Positions 56,966 through 64,000 of a stretch of 64,000 bases of DNA are shown one piece after another. The notes beneath the pieces were generated by a model that was not told where the DNA came from, did no database searches, and saw only the letters and a program-made list of their open reading frames with translations. The DNA comes from Fluviicoccus keumensis. GTDB taxonomy: Bacteria; Pseudomonadota; Gammaproteobacteria; Pseudomonadales; Moraxellaceae. The translations under genes and the position numbers were made by a program. The DNA lies in assembly GCF_004217445.1 (NCBI RefSeq), contig NZ_SHKX01000013.1:248001-312000 (forward strand). Direction: 5' to 3'. Position 1 is the stretch's first letter; the number at the start of each line of letters is the position of its first letter.

Positions 56966-57861
56966 GAAAACTGCCTGTCGCGATGGCGGCGCGCCTGTTC
57001 CACGAACGCCTGCAGATACTCACTGCCGGCATCCGCCTCGCGCATACCCAAAAAGATCTGCTTATCCACCCCGGCCTCTCCCAAACGAACCGGGCGGATG
57101 TCCAGCTTGTCGGCGTATTCCGCGACCAGCCAGCGCGGCAACGCGGCAACGCCGCGCCCGCTGACCACCATCTGCAGCATGATATCGGTGGTTTCAATCG
57201 GCTTGTGGCGCTTCGGACTGATGCCCGCCGGCGTCAGGAAGCGGGTATAGATGTCCAGGCGGTCCGGAGACACCGGATAGGTGATCATGGTTTCTTCCGC
57301 CAACTGCTCGGGCCGTACAAAAGCGGCATTACGCAAGCCATGTCCTGGCCCTACCACCAGCACCTGCTCGTAATCGAACACCGGCTCGAAATGCAGCCCG
57401 GCGCGGTACAGCGGGTCCGGCGTCACCAACAGGTCAATCTCGTGGCCGAACAGCGCTCCGATGCCGCCGAACTGGAACTTCTGTTTCACATCCACATCCA
57501 CGTCGGGCCAAGCGCCCAGATACGGCGCGACCACCTTCAGCAACCACTGGTAGCAAGGATGGCATTCCATGCCGATACGAAGGGTGCCGCGTTCGCCGCG
57601 CGCAAACTGGCGCAGGCGCGTTTCCGCGTCCTCGAACTGCGGTGCCAGGCGGTTCGCCAGGGCCAGCAGGTACTCCCCGGCCTGGGTCGGGCGCAGGCCG
57701 CGCCCCTCGCGATGCCATATCGCCACGCCCAGTTGCTCTTCCAGCTTGCGCATGGCGTGGCTGAGCGCGGACTGGGTGAGGTGCAAGCGTGCGGCGGCGG
57801 CAGTCAGTGTGCCTTCTCGCGCCACTTGGCGAAGGATTTCCAGATGAACACGTTCGAGCAC
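56962..57861 (-). CDS. metR: LysR-type regulator MetR
   Basis: The 299-residue protein has an N-terminal winged helix-turn-helix (AREGTLTAAAARLHLTQSAL, SHAMRKLEEQLGVAIWHREG) and a periplasmic-binding-like effector domain from about residue 90. The overall sequence (for example ERGTLRIGMECHPCYQWLLK) fits MetR, which activates metE in response to homocysteine. It is divergent from metE across 122 bp containing an inverted repeat, the expected arrangement. Confidence 0.92.
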   Translation of the reverse strand: MLERVHLEILRQVAREGTLTAAAARLHLTQSALSHAMRKLEEQLGVAIWHREGRGLRPTQAGEYLLALANRLAPQFEDAETRLRQFARGERGTLRIGMECHPCYQWLLKVVAPYLGAWPDVDVDVKQKFQFGGIGALFGHEIDLLVTPDPLYRAGLHFEPVFDYEQVLVVGPGHGLRNAAFVRPEQLAEETMITYPVSPDRLDIYTRFLTPAGISPKRHKPIETTDIMLQMVVSGRGVAALPRWLVAEYADKLDIRPVRLGEAGVDKQIFLGMREADAGSEYLQAFVEQARRHRDRQFS

Positions 57862-57898
57862 GGCTATATCCCCAACTCAAAATCATGAATTTTATTAA

Positions 57899-57938
57899 TC
57901 GAAAGCTGAAATAATACCATTATATTTCATTGATTCGA
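57899..57938. promoter_or_regulatory. Candidate MetR operator between metR and metE
   Basis: TGAAATA (57907-57913) and TATTTCA (57923-57929) form an inverted repeat flanked by TCGA on both sides (57899-57902 and 57935-57938). MetR sites are TGAA-5-TTCA-type palindromes; here the half sites match but the spacing is wider. Its place in the divergent metR/metE gap supports a regulatory role. Confidence 0.45.
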
Positions 57939-57983
57939 CCTACTAGCATGGCGGCATGTTCAACCCAACAGGCAGCTGCAATC

Positions 57984-60275
57984 ATGGTCCTTACGCATAA
58001 TCTCGGTTTTCCCCGCATCGGCGGGGCGCGCGAGCTCAAGTTCGCCCTGGAGTCCTACTGGAAAGGTCAATCCTCCCGCGACGAACTACTGGCGGTCGGC
58101 ATCGCCTTGCGCCGTCGTCACTGGCAGGATCAGGCCGTGCTTGACCTGACGCCCGTCGGCGATTTTTCCTTTTACGACCAGGTTCTGGACATGAGCGAGA
58201 CGCTGGGCAACCTGCCGGAGCGGGTGCACGGCTTTCACGGCGATGCTCTCGACAATTACTTCCGGGTAGCGCGCGGCCGCTCGGCACAATCCGCCGAGGG
58301 GCACGCGTCCTGTTGCGGCGGTGTGGCGGCCGGAGAAATGACCAAGTGGTTCGACACCAACTATCACTACATCGTGCCCGAATTCACAACCGATACCACC
58401 TTTGTGCTGGACGCCACGCGCCTGCTGGCGCAGTTGGCGGAAGCAAGGGCGCTGGGCGTAAACGCCAAACCGGTCCTGATCGGACCGGTAACCTATCTGG
58501 CTATCGGCAAGGCCAAGGATGACTCCAATCGTCTGGCGCTGCTGCCGCGCCTGCTGCCGGTATACGGGCAGCTTCTGAAAATCCTGGCCGATCAGGGCGT
58601 GGAATGGGTGCAGATTGACGAACCGATCCTGGTCACCGAGCTGGCGCCGGAGTGGCAGCAGGCTTTCGAGCAGGCGTACCACCACCTCAAGAATTGCCGG
58701 GTCAAGCTGCTGCTGGCGACTTACTTCGGTCAGCTGCTGGAAAACCGGCATCTTGCCACGCACCTTCCGGTGGCCGGACTGCATATTGATGTGACCGGCG
58801 GCCGGGAAGACCTGACGCTGCTGCTCGACCTGCTGCCGGAACACAAGGTGCTGTCGCTGGGCGTGATCAGCGGCCGCAACATCTGGAAGACCGATCTGAA
58901 CGGCGTGCTCGACTGGCTGGAACCTGTGGCGAAGCGATTGGGTGAACGGTTGTGGATTGCGCCATCGTGCTCGCTGCTGCATGTCCCGGTGGATCTGGAC
59001 CGAGAAGACGCCATGGAGGCGGACGTTAAATCCTGGCTGTCTTTCGCCCGGCAAAAGATGGAGGAACTGGCAGTACTGGCGCAAGCCCTGAACAACGGCA
59101 GGGCTTCGGTACAGTCCGCACTGGAAGCCAACCGGGCGGCCATTGACGCCCGTTACCAGTCGCCGCGCGTCAACAACCCGGCGGTCAAAGCGGCCGTAGC
59201 CGCCATCACCCCCGAGCTGGGCCACCGTCACAGCGCCTACGCCCGGCGTATTGAAAAGCAGGCCGCCTGGCTGAAGCTACCCGCTTATCCCACCACCACC
59301 ATCGGTTCCTTCCCGCAGACAACGGAAATCCGTCAGGCGCGCAGCGACTACAAGGCCGGGCGGCTGGATGAAGCCGGTTACCGCGCCGCCATGCAGGCCG
59401 AAATCACTCGCTGTGTCCGGGAGCAGGAAGCGCTGGATCTGGACGTACTGGTGCATGGCGAGGCAGAGCGCAACGATATGGTCGAATACTTCGGCGAACA
59501 ACTGGACGGCTATGCCTTCAGCCGGTTCGGCTGGGTGCAATCCTACGGCTCACGCTGCGTGAAGCCGCCCATCCTGTTCGGCGATATCTGCCGCCCGCAA
59601 CCGATGACCGTGACTTGGACACAATACGCCCAGTCACAAACCCAACGGCCAATGAAGGGCATGCTGACCGGTCCGGTGACGATCCTGAACTGGTCCTTTG
59701 TGCGCGACGATCAGCCGCGCTCGGTCTCCTGCTACCAGTTGGCGCTGGCCATCCGCGAAGAAGTGCTTGATCTGGAAAAAGCCGGAGTGCGGGTCATCCA
59801 GATCGACGAGGCCGCCTTGCGCGAAGGCCTGCCCTTACGCAAATCGCAATGGCGGACTTATCTGGACTGGGCTGTGGAATCCTTTCGCTTGGCGGCCAAT
59901 GGCGTGGCGGATGAGACGCAGATTCATACCCATATGTGCTATTCCGAGTTCAACGACATCATCGCCTCCATTGCCGAAATGGATGCCGATGTCATCACCA
60001 TCGAAACCTCACGGTCGGACATGGAGCTACTGGATGCATTCGACGCGTTCAGCTATCCGAATCAGATCGGACCTGGCGTGTATGACATACACTCCCCCAA
60101 TATCCCGACGCAGCAACATATGGAGCAACTGATGCGGAAGGCTGCCGAACGCATTCCCGCTGAACGGTTGTGGGTTAACCCGGATTGCGGCCTGAAGACC
60201 CGGCAGTGGGCGGAGGTGATTCCGGCGCTGAAACGGATGGTCGCGGCGGCGAAGGCGTTGAGGCAAGGCGCCTGA
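57984..60275 (+). CDS. metE: Cobalamin-independent methionine synthase MetE
   Basis: Start taken at 57984 (MVLTHNLGFPRIGGARELKF), which matches the family N-terminus; 18 upstream codons are probably untranslated. The 763-residue enzyme has the duplicated barrel layout, with TTTIGSFPQTTEIRQAR opening the second half. Its zinc ligands lie in VLVHGEAERNDMVEYFGEQL, HMCYSEFND and the final NPDCGLKTR. It transfers the methyl group of methyl-tetrahydrofolate polyglutamate to homocysteine. Length is normal. Regulation by the divergent MetR is likely. Confidence 0.97.
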   Translation: MVLTHNLGFPRIGGARELKFALESYWKGQSSRDELLAVGIALRRRHWQDQAVLDLTPVGDFSFYDQVLDMSETLGNLPERVHGFHGDALDNYFRVARGRSAQSAEGHASCCGGVAAGEMTKWFDTNYHYIVPEFTTDTTFVLDATRLLAQLAEARALGVNAKPVLIGPVTYLAIGKAKDDSNRLALLPRLLPVYGQLLKILADQGVEWVQIDEPILVTELAPEWQQAFEQAYHHLKNCRVKLLLATYFGQLLENRHLATHLPVAGLHIDVTGGREDLTLLLDLLPEHKVLSLGVISGRNIWKTDLNGVLDWLEPVAKRLGERLWIAPSCSLLHVPVDLDREDAMEADVKSWLSFARQKMEELAVLAQALNNGRASVQSALEANRAAIDARYQSPRVNNPAVKAAVAAITPELGHRHSAYARRIEKQAAWLKLPAYPTTTIGSFPQTTEIRQARSDYKAGRLDEAGYRAAMQAEITRCVREQEALDLDVLVHGEAERNDMVEYFGEQLDGYAFSRFGWVQSYGSRCVKPPILFGDICRPQPMTVTWTQYAQSQTQRPMKGMLTGPVTILNWSFVRDDQPRSVSCYQLALAIREEVLDLEKAGVRVIQIDEAALREGLPLRKSQWRTYLDWAVESFRLAANGVADETQIHTHMCYSEFNDIIASIAEMDADVITIETSRSDMELLDAFDAFSYPNQIGPGVYDIHSPNIPTQQHMEQLMRKAAERIPAERLWVNPDCGLKTRQWAEVIPALKRMVAAAKALRQGA

Positions 60276-60303
60276 GGCGCTGTAGCAACGGGACTGCCCC
60301 CCT

Positions 60304-60316
60304 GCCGCCAGGCGGC
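60304..60316. terminator. Weak candidate hairpin between convergent metE and ynfA
   Basis: The perfect palindrome GCCGCCAGGCGGC lies between the two convergent stops and is followed on the plus strand by GCTTTAT. The stem is short and the T-run poor, so terminator function is only a possibility. Confidence 0.25.
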
Positions 60317-60329
60317 GCTTTATGGACGA

Positions 60330-60647
60330 TTAACGCGGCTGGAACGCAATGATCGCCATGCCCGCCAAGGCCACCGCCACGCCGGTCACATCCCAGGCAT
60401 TCGGCTTGATACCATCCACGCCCCACAGCCACACAATGGCAACCGCGATATAAACCCCGCCGTAAGCCGCATACACGCGCCCGGCGGCGGCCTCGTGCAG
60501 GGTCAGCAGCCACGCAAACAACGCCAGACTTAGCGCAGCGGGCAACAGCAACCAGACCGGCTTGCCGCCCTTCAGCCACAACCAGGGCAGGTAACAACCG
60601 ATGATTTCCGCCAGCGCGGTGGCGACATACAGCAGGAAGGTTTTCAT
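60330..60647 (-). CDS. YnfA/UPF0060 family small membrane protein
   Basis: Start taken at 60647 (MKTFLLYVATALAEIIGCYL), the usual family start; ten further in-frame residues upstream are not family-like. The 105-residue product has four membrane helices with the conserved PWLWLKGGKPVWLL, GRVYAAYGGVYIAVAIVWLW and GMAIIAFQPR. YnfA proteins belong near the small multidrug resistance transporters. It is convergent with metE. Confidence 0.92.
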   Translation of the reverse strand: MKTFLLYVATALAEIIGCYLPWLWLKGGKPVWLLLPAALSLALFAWLLTLHEAAAGRVYAAYGGVYIAVAIVWLWGVDGIKPNAWDVTGVAVALAGMAIIAFQPR

Positions 60648-60755
60648 GGAGGGGGAGGCTCGGTTGGGACAGGACATAGCATAATTGGTATCGGCCGCTA
60701 ATGAATCCGCCTACCATAGATGCTTACCCGCCTTGGTAACGAATGTCACCAGAGA

Positions 60756-60785
60756 TTGAAATTTATCTAATATCGATATACGATA
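60756..60785 (+). promoter_or_regulatory. Candidate higBA promoter with operator
   Basis: TTGAAA (60756-60761) and TACGAT (60779-60784) are 17 bp apart. An inverted repeat TATCG-ATATA-CGATA (60771-60785) covers the -10 region. It is well placed for autorepression by the HigA antitoxin. Confidence 0.5.
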
Positions 60786-60800
60786 AATCAAGGAAGATCC

Positions 60801-61079
60801 ATGATCAAAAGCTTCAAGTGCAGGGACACTCAGCTCCTCTTTGAAACCGGTGAAACGCATCGCTGGTCATCCTGCCAGAGCGTCGCGGAACGCAAGCTGG
60901 CCATGCTGGACGCCGCCCAGTCGCTGGCTTTCCTGCGTTCACCGCCCGGCAACCGCCTGGAAGCGCTGAGAGGGGATCGCGCCGGACAGCACAGCATCCG
61001 CATCAACGACCAATGGCGTTTATGCTTCGTCTGGACAGCGGATGGCCCGGAGCATGTTGAAATCGTGGACTACCACTAA
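60801..61079 (+). CDS. higB: HigB-type toxin (RelE superfamily mRNA interferase)
   Basis: The 92-residue protein has the HigB pattern: MIKSFKCRDTQLLFETGETH, LAFLRSPPGNRLEALRGDRA, GQHSIRINDQWRLCFVWTAD and a final VEIVDYH. HigB toxins cut mRNA on the ribosome. AAGGAAG lies upstream of the ATG. The antitoxin gene follows 21 bp downstream, the reversed toxin-first order typical of higBA. Confidence 0.93.
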   Translation: MIKSFKCRDTQLLFETGETHRWSSCQSVAERKLAMLDAAQSLAFLRSPPGNRLEALRGDRAGQHSIRINDQWRLCFVWTADGPEHVEIVDYH

Positions 61080-61100
61080 GAGACTTCTGGAGAGATCGCC

Positions 61101-61409
61101 ATGTATCAAAACGGCATGCGCCCCGTTCATCCCGGCGAAGTACTCCGCGAGGAGTACATGAAGCCCCTGAACCTGAGCGCCAACGCACTGGCCAACGCCC
61201 TCGGCGTCACAGCGGCCCGCATTAACGAGATCGTCCGTGAACGACGCGGCATCACCGGCGACACCGCACTGCGGCTGGCCCGTTACTTCGGCACGGATGC
61301 GATCAGCTGGCTCAACCTGCAAAGCGCGTATGAGCTGCGGGTGGCGGAGTTGGAGGCCGGGGAGAGGATTGCGGAGCAAGTGAGGCCCAGGGGGATGGAG
61401 GCGGCTTGA
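61101..61409 (+). CDS. higA: HigA-type antitoxin (HTH)
   Basis: The 102-residue protein has the HigA start MRPVHPGEVLREEYMKPLNL followed by an HTH (LANALGVTAARINEIVRERR and GITGDTALRLARYFGT). It neutralises HigB and represses its own promoter, probably at 60771-60785. A GGAGA ribosome site precedes the ATG. Its end touches the beginning of the SUFU-type frame. Confidence 0.93.
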   Translation: MYQNGMRPVHPGEVLREEYMKPLNLSANALANALGVTAARINEIVRERRGITGDTALRLARYFGTDAISWLNLQSAYELRVAELEAGERIAEQVRPRGMEAA

Positions 61410-61456
61410 ATTTACAATTCAGACGCCCCGACGTATACCGTATCTATGGAGTGAAC

Positions 61457-62026
61457 ATGCAAATACCAACACCCAATGCCCACAAAGAATGGGCAAAACA
61501 CATGCGAGCACTCGTCGGTGGACATTGTAAAGTGACCACGTACCATGATGAGACTGAATCTCACCAAGCGTACATTTTTGAAAGCGAGACGCCAGAAGGC
61601 ATAGTTGCAGCGACAGTTGGCCTCATGGAGTTTGATCAACGCACGCATCAAAATTTCTCAGTCAACACAGAAATTATCATGGACAAGCGCGGCTTTGACC
61701 CTCGGGTTTCTAGCGTTCTATCCGCCATCGCATTTTATGTCATGAAAAACGGATGGAAAGTTGCACCCGGTGTGGTCTTCGAAAGCATTGTTCAAATGTA
61801 CTTCCCAGAGACGAAACTCCCCCACATCCTGTTTACATCACCTTATCAATGGAAGGGCATGTCCAAAGTTCAGTTATCCGATATCACGATATACCCATTA
61901 CTAGCTATTCCTGTCTCCGAGGCAGAGAGCAACCTTGCGATGCTGAACAAAGGCATGGCGCTGGAGAATGTCTGGGCAGAAGAGTCTGTAGACGTATTGG
62001 ATTGGAACCGTATAAGCTCCGTTTAA
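61457..62026 (+). CDS. Suppressor-of-fused (SUFU) domain protein, probable orphan immunity protein
   Basis: Start taken at 61457 (MQIPTPNAHKEWAKHMRALV) because GGAG precedes it by 7 bases; an upstream frame reaches 61406. The 190-residue product has SUFU-type features: IMDKRGFDPRVSSVLSAIAF, LPHILFTSPYQWKG, ITIYPLLAIPVSEAESNLA and the end VDVLDWNRISSV. Bacterial SUFU proteins are common immunity proteins of polymorphic toxins. It is clearly AT-richer than its neighbours, and no matching toxin gene is next to it. Confidence 0.75.
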   Translation: MQIPTPNAHKEWAKHMRALVGGHCKVTTYHDETESHQAYIFESETPEGIVAATVGLMEFDQRTHQNFSVNTEIIMDKRGFDPRVSSVLSAIAFYVMKNGWKVAPGVVFESIVQMYFPETKLPHILFTSPYQWKGMSKVQLSDITIYPLLAIPVSEAESNLAMLNKGMALENVWAEESVDVLDWNRISSV

Positions 62027-62361
62027 CCTGAACGCCGTCCGCAGCCAACTGTCCGAGCCCCACACCCGCCAGCGAAGCCCTGAAATCGCAGCGGTCGTGC
62101 AGCGACCTCCCGGCGAGCGAGTTTTGGCGAAGGACACGGCTTGTGCCTACTTTTGGCCAAGACCAAAAGTAGGGCCCGCGGCAGGCGGATGCCCGACGTA
62201 ACCACAACCCCCTCAAACCAGCCTTTTCGACCTATCCCGCCATTTACTTAACCTTCCACGCCAATTTGACGCCCATCATTTGCGCAACTTCACTAAGAGG
62301 AGTAATAAACCCATTCAAGTTGGTACTTTCGTACCAGATAGAACACCCCGAGGACCCTTGC
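62027..62361. other. Intergenic region between SUFU gene and GMC oxidoreductase
   Basis: No gene is seen. The left part is GC-rich and contains the hairpin at 62146-62173. The right part (about 62220-62350) is AT-richer and is the likely promoter and leader zone for the GMC gene, but no clear promoter boxes were assigned. Confidence 0.5.
62146..62173. repeat. Hairpin repeat (CCTACTTTTGG-6-CCAAAAGTAGG)
   Basis: A perfect 11-bp stem with a 6-base loop is present. The sequence around it (GTGCCTACTTTTGGCC) resembles dispersed intergenic repeats frequent in xanthomonads and pseudomonads. It could also act as a terminator-like structure after the SUFU gene, though the T-run is inside the stem. Confidence 0.7.
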
Positions 62362-64000
62362 ATGGCCCAGGCTTTATCCGCATCACAGCACGCCACCGCT
62401 CTGGCGCTGGCGGAAGCCCTGTTCCCGGCCGGACGCCACACCGCCGCCATCAACCGCGAAGCCCTGGTCCGCGCCGTCGAAGAACAGGCCGACCGCCAGC
62501 CTTGGCTGCGTCGCGGCCTGCTGGCGGGCCTCGCCTGGCTGGACACCCGCTACCGCCTGCGCCACTTCCGCGCCTTCCCCAAGGCCAGCGTCAGCGAACG
62601 CCGCGCCTTCCTCGACACCATCGCTTCCCACCCCCTGGAAAGCCCGCTGCTGCGCGCCGCCACCCTGCCCTTCAAGCTGGCGTACCTGCTGGACGAAGAA
62701 CGCCAGAGCGGCGCTGGCAGCCGCCTGAAACTGGACGCCCCGTCGCAGATCGAACGCTTCCGCTGGCAGTCGCAAGTCACCGACGCCGCCGACCTCCAGG
62801 AGGACCAGGTGCTGGATGCCGACGTGGTGGTGATCGGCACCGGCGCGGGCGGCGCGGCGGCGGCCTACGAACTGGCCTGTCGCGGCCTGGCGGTAGTGAT
62901 GGTGGAGGAAGGCGCGTACCACGACCGCCGCGACTTCGACGGCGACCTGATGAAGGTGATCCCCACGCTGTACCGCCTGGGCGCCACCGTCGCCACCGGC
63001 AATGTGATGATCCCGGTGCCGGTGGGGCGCTCCGTGGGCGGCACCACCACCATCAACAGCGGCACCTGCCTGCGCACGCCACCGCGCACGCTGAAGCGCT
63101 GGCGCGAGGAATTCGGCCTGCACGCCCTGCGCGATGACGACATGGAGCTGTGGTTCGACCGCGTGGAAGAAATGCTGGCGGTGCAGGCTGCCGAGATGAA
63201 ATACATCGGTCCCATCGGCGAGGTGATTGCCGAGGGCGCAGACAAACTGGGCCTTCACGGCCACCATCCCCTGCAACGCAACGCCAGCGGCTGCGACGGC
63301 CAGGGCCTGTGCCAGATGGGCTGCCCCACCGACGCCAAGCGCTCCACCAACGTCAGCTATGTACCGGCCGCGCTGAATCGCGGCGCGTTCCTCTACAACG
63401 GCTTCAAGGCGGAGAAACTGCGGCGGCAGGGCAACACCGTCACCGGCATCGAAGCGCGCGGCCGCAACCGCCACGGCATGACCGTGCGCCTGACCCTCCG
63501 TGCCCGCGAGGTGGTGGTGGCCATGGGCACCTTCTTCACCCCTCTGTTCCTGCAGGCCAACGGCGTCGCCAACCCCAACCTGGGCCGTAACCTCAGCCTG
63601 CATCCGGCCGGTGTCGTCAACGCCTGGTTTCCCGACCGTGACTTCCGCAACTCGCAAACCATCTCGCAGGGCTACGGGCTGGACGACCTCGCCGACGACG
63701 GCCTGATGTTCGAGGGCGGCACCATTCCCTTCGCCGGGCACGGCCTCACCGCCAATGTATACGGCGATGACTTCGTGCAACATGCCGAACGCTACCAGCA
63801 GACCGCCTACTTCGGCTTCATGCTGCAGGACACCAGTCGCGGCTGCGTCCGCGCCGGGCCGCATCCCGACTCGCCGATCATCCGCTACCACATGAACGAC
63901 CTCGATTTCGCCCGCTTCCTGCGCGGCATCGAGACGCTGGCGAAGATCTATCTGGCAGCAGGCGCGAAGGAAGTGATCATCCCCGGCCCGCAGCGCCAAA
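62362..64000 (+). CDS. GMC-family FAD-dependent oxidoreductase (3' end beyond window)
   Basis: Open from the ATG at 62362 to the window edge (546 codons seen, no stop). An N-terminal helical domain of about 150 residues precedes the FAD Rossmann motif GTGAGG (residues 159-164), within VVVIGTGAGGAAAAYELACR. The family signatures VGRSVGGTTTINSGTCLRTP, GCDGQGLCQMGCPTDAKRST and REVVVAMGTFFTPLFLQANG follow. It resembles the bacterial GMC oxidoreductase/cholesterol-oxidase-like branch that acts on alcohols. The histidine of the C-terminal active site lies beyond the window. Many antisense open frames here are shadows of its high GC. Confidence 0.88.
   Translation, partial: MAQALSASQHATALALAEALFPAGRHTAAINREALVRAVEEQADRQPWLRRGLLAGLAWLDTRYRLRHFRAFPKASVSERRAFLDTIASHPLESPLLRAATLPFKLAYLLDEERQSGAGSRLKLDAPSQIERFRWQSQVTDAADLQEDQVLDADVVVIGTGAGGAAAAYELACRGLAVVMVEEGAYHDRRDFDGDLMKVIPTLYRLGATVATGNVMIPVPVGRSVGGTTTINSGTCLRTPPRTLKRWREEFGLHALRDDDMELWFDRVEEMLAVQAAEMKYIGPIGEVIAEGADKLGLHGHHPLQRNASGCDGQGLCQMGCPTDAKRSTNVSYVPAALNRGAFLYNGFKAEKLRRQGNTVTGIEARGRNRHGMTVRLTLRAREVVVAMGTFFTPLFLQANGVANPNLGRNLSLHPAGVVNAWFPDRDFRNSQTISQGYGLDDLADDGLMFEGGTIPFAGHGLTANVYGDDFVQHAERYQQTAYFGFMLQDTSRGCVRAGPHPDSPIIRYHMNDLDFARFLRGIETLAKIYLAAGAKEVIIPGPQRQ

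Noticed and set aside
57861..57984. Cobalamin or SAM riboswitch before metE
   Set aside because: The gap is too short for a riboswitch and instead holds an inverted repeat fitting MetR control.
62383..63999. Long minus-strand open frame (over 530 codons) opposite the GMC gene
   Set aside because: The plus-strand frame shows all GMC signatures; the antisense frame has Gln/His/Val-rich shadow composition typical of GC-rich genes.

Overview
The window looks like a chromosomal segment of a Gram-negative proteobacterium, probably gamma- or betaproteobacterial. It carries outer-membrane P- and L-ring flagellar genes, a MetR/MetE pair, a 7Fe ferredoxin with its NADP reductase, a HigBA module and YnfA. 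I cannot fix the genus from sequence alone. Most genes are GC-rich. Three stretches are clearly AT-richer and look acquired: about 6.2-16.1 kb (endonuclease V, immunity gene, distal half of a giant Rhs gene), the start of the window, and 61.4-62.0 kb (an orphan SUFU-type immunity gene).

Region 1 (1-7283) is accessory. A 663-bp direct repeat (1-663 and 7129-7791, one mismatch seen) carries a deaminase toxin tip plus the start of its YwqK/MORN-like immunity gene. Between the copies lie a GC-rich non-coding stretch with two inverted Xer/dif-like sites that can fold into one hairpin, a Xer-type tyrosine recombinase, a CHC2-Toprim-helicase primase, a divergent XRE repressor and endonuclease V. This looks like a self-replicating, integrating element inserted at the toxin tip of an Rhs locus.

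Region 2 (7280-27703, minus strand) is one uninterrupted open frame of 6807 codons. It encodes a giant YD-repeat/Rhs protein with jelly-roll-like inserts, two LysM-like segments, a glycine-rich pretoxin region and a C-terminal YwqJ-type deaminase tip. It contains a 975-bp in-frame tandem duplication and changes base composition at about 16.1 kb.

Region 3 (27928-47660) starts with two small plus-strand genes (a TPR protein and an unknown). It then holds a single, tightly overlapped, minus-strand operon of flagellar type III secretion and basal-body/hook genes: fliQ, fliR, flhB, flhA, flgF, flgG, flgA, flgH, flgI, flgB, flgC, fliE, fliF, a small unknown gene in the usual fliG slot, fliH, fliI, fliJ, a fliK-like gene, flgD, flgE, a two-SPOA fliM/fliN (SctQ-like) gene, fliO, fliP and a FliA-like sigma factor. 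No FliG, stator, chemotaxis, flagellin, cap or hook-filament junction gene is present in the window. I read this as a flagellum-derived hook/basal-body apparatus. Its adjacency to a giant Rhs toxin makes an export or delivery role a testable idea, not a demonstrated one.

Region 4 (48-64 kb) is mostly ordinary chromosome. It contains a frameshifted HEAT-like gene, DUF190 and GST genes, a bestrophin-like channel, small membrane proteins, a molybdopterin oxidoreductase next to ferredoxin-NADP reductase and ferredoxin, an amidohydrolase-like gene, divergent metR/metE, ynfA, higBA, a SUFU-type orphan immunity gene and the 5' part of a GMC oxidoreductase that runs off the end.
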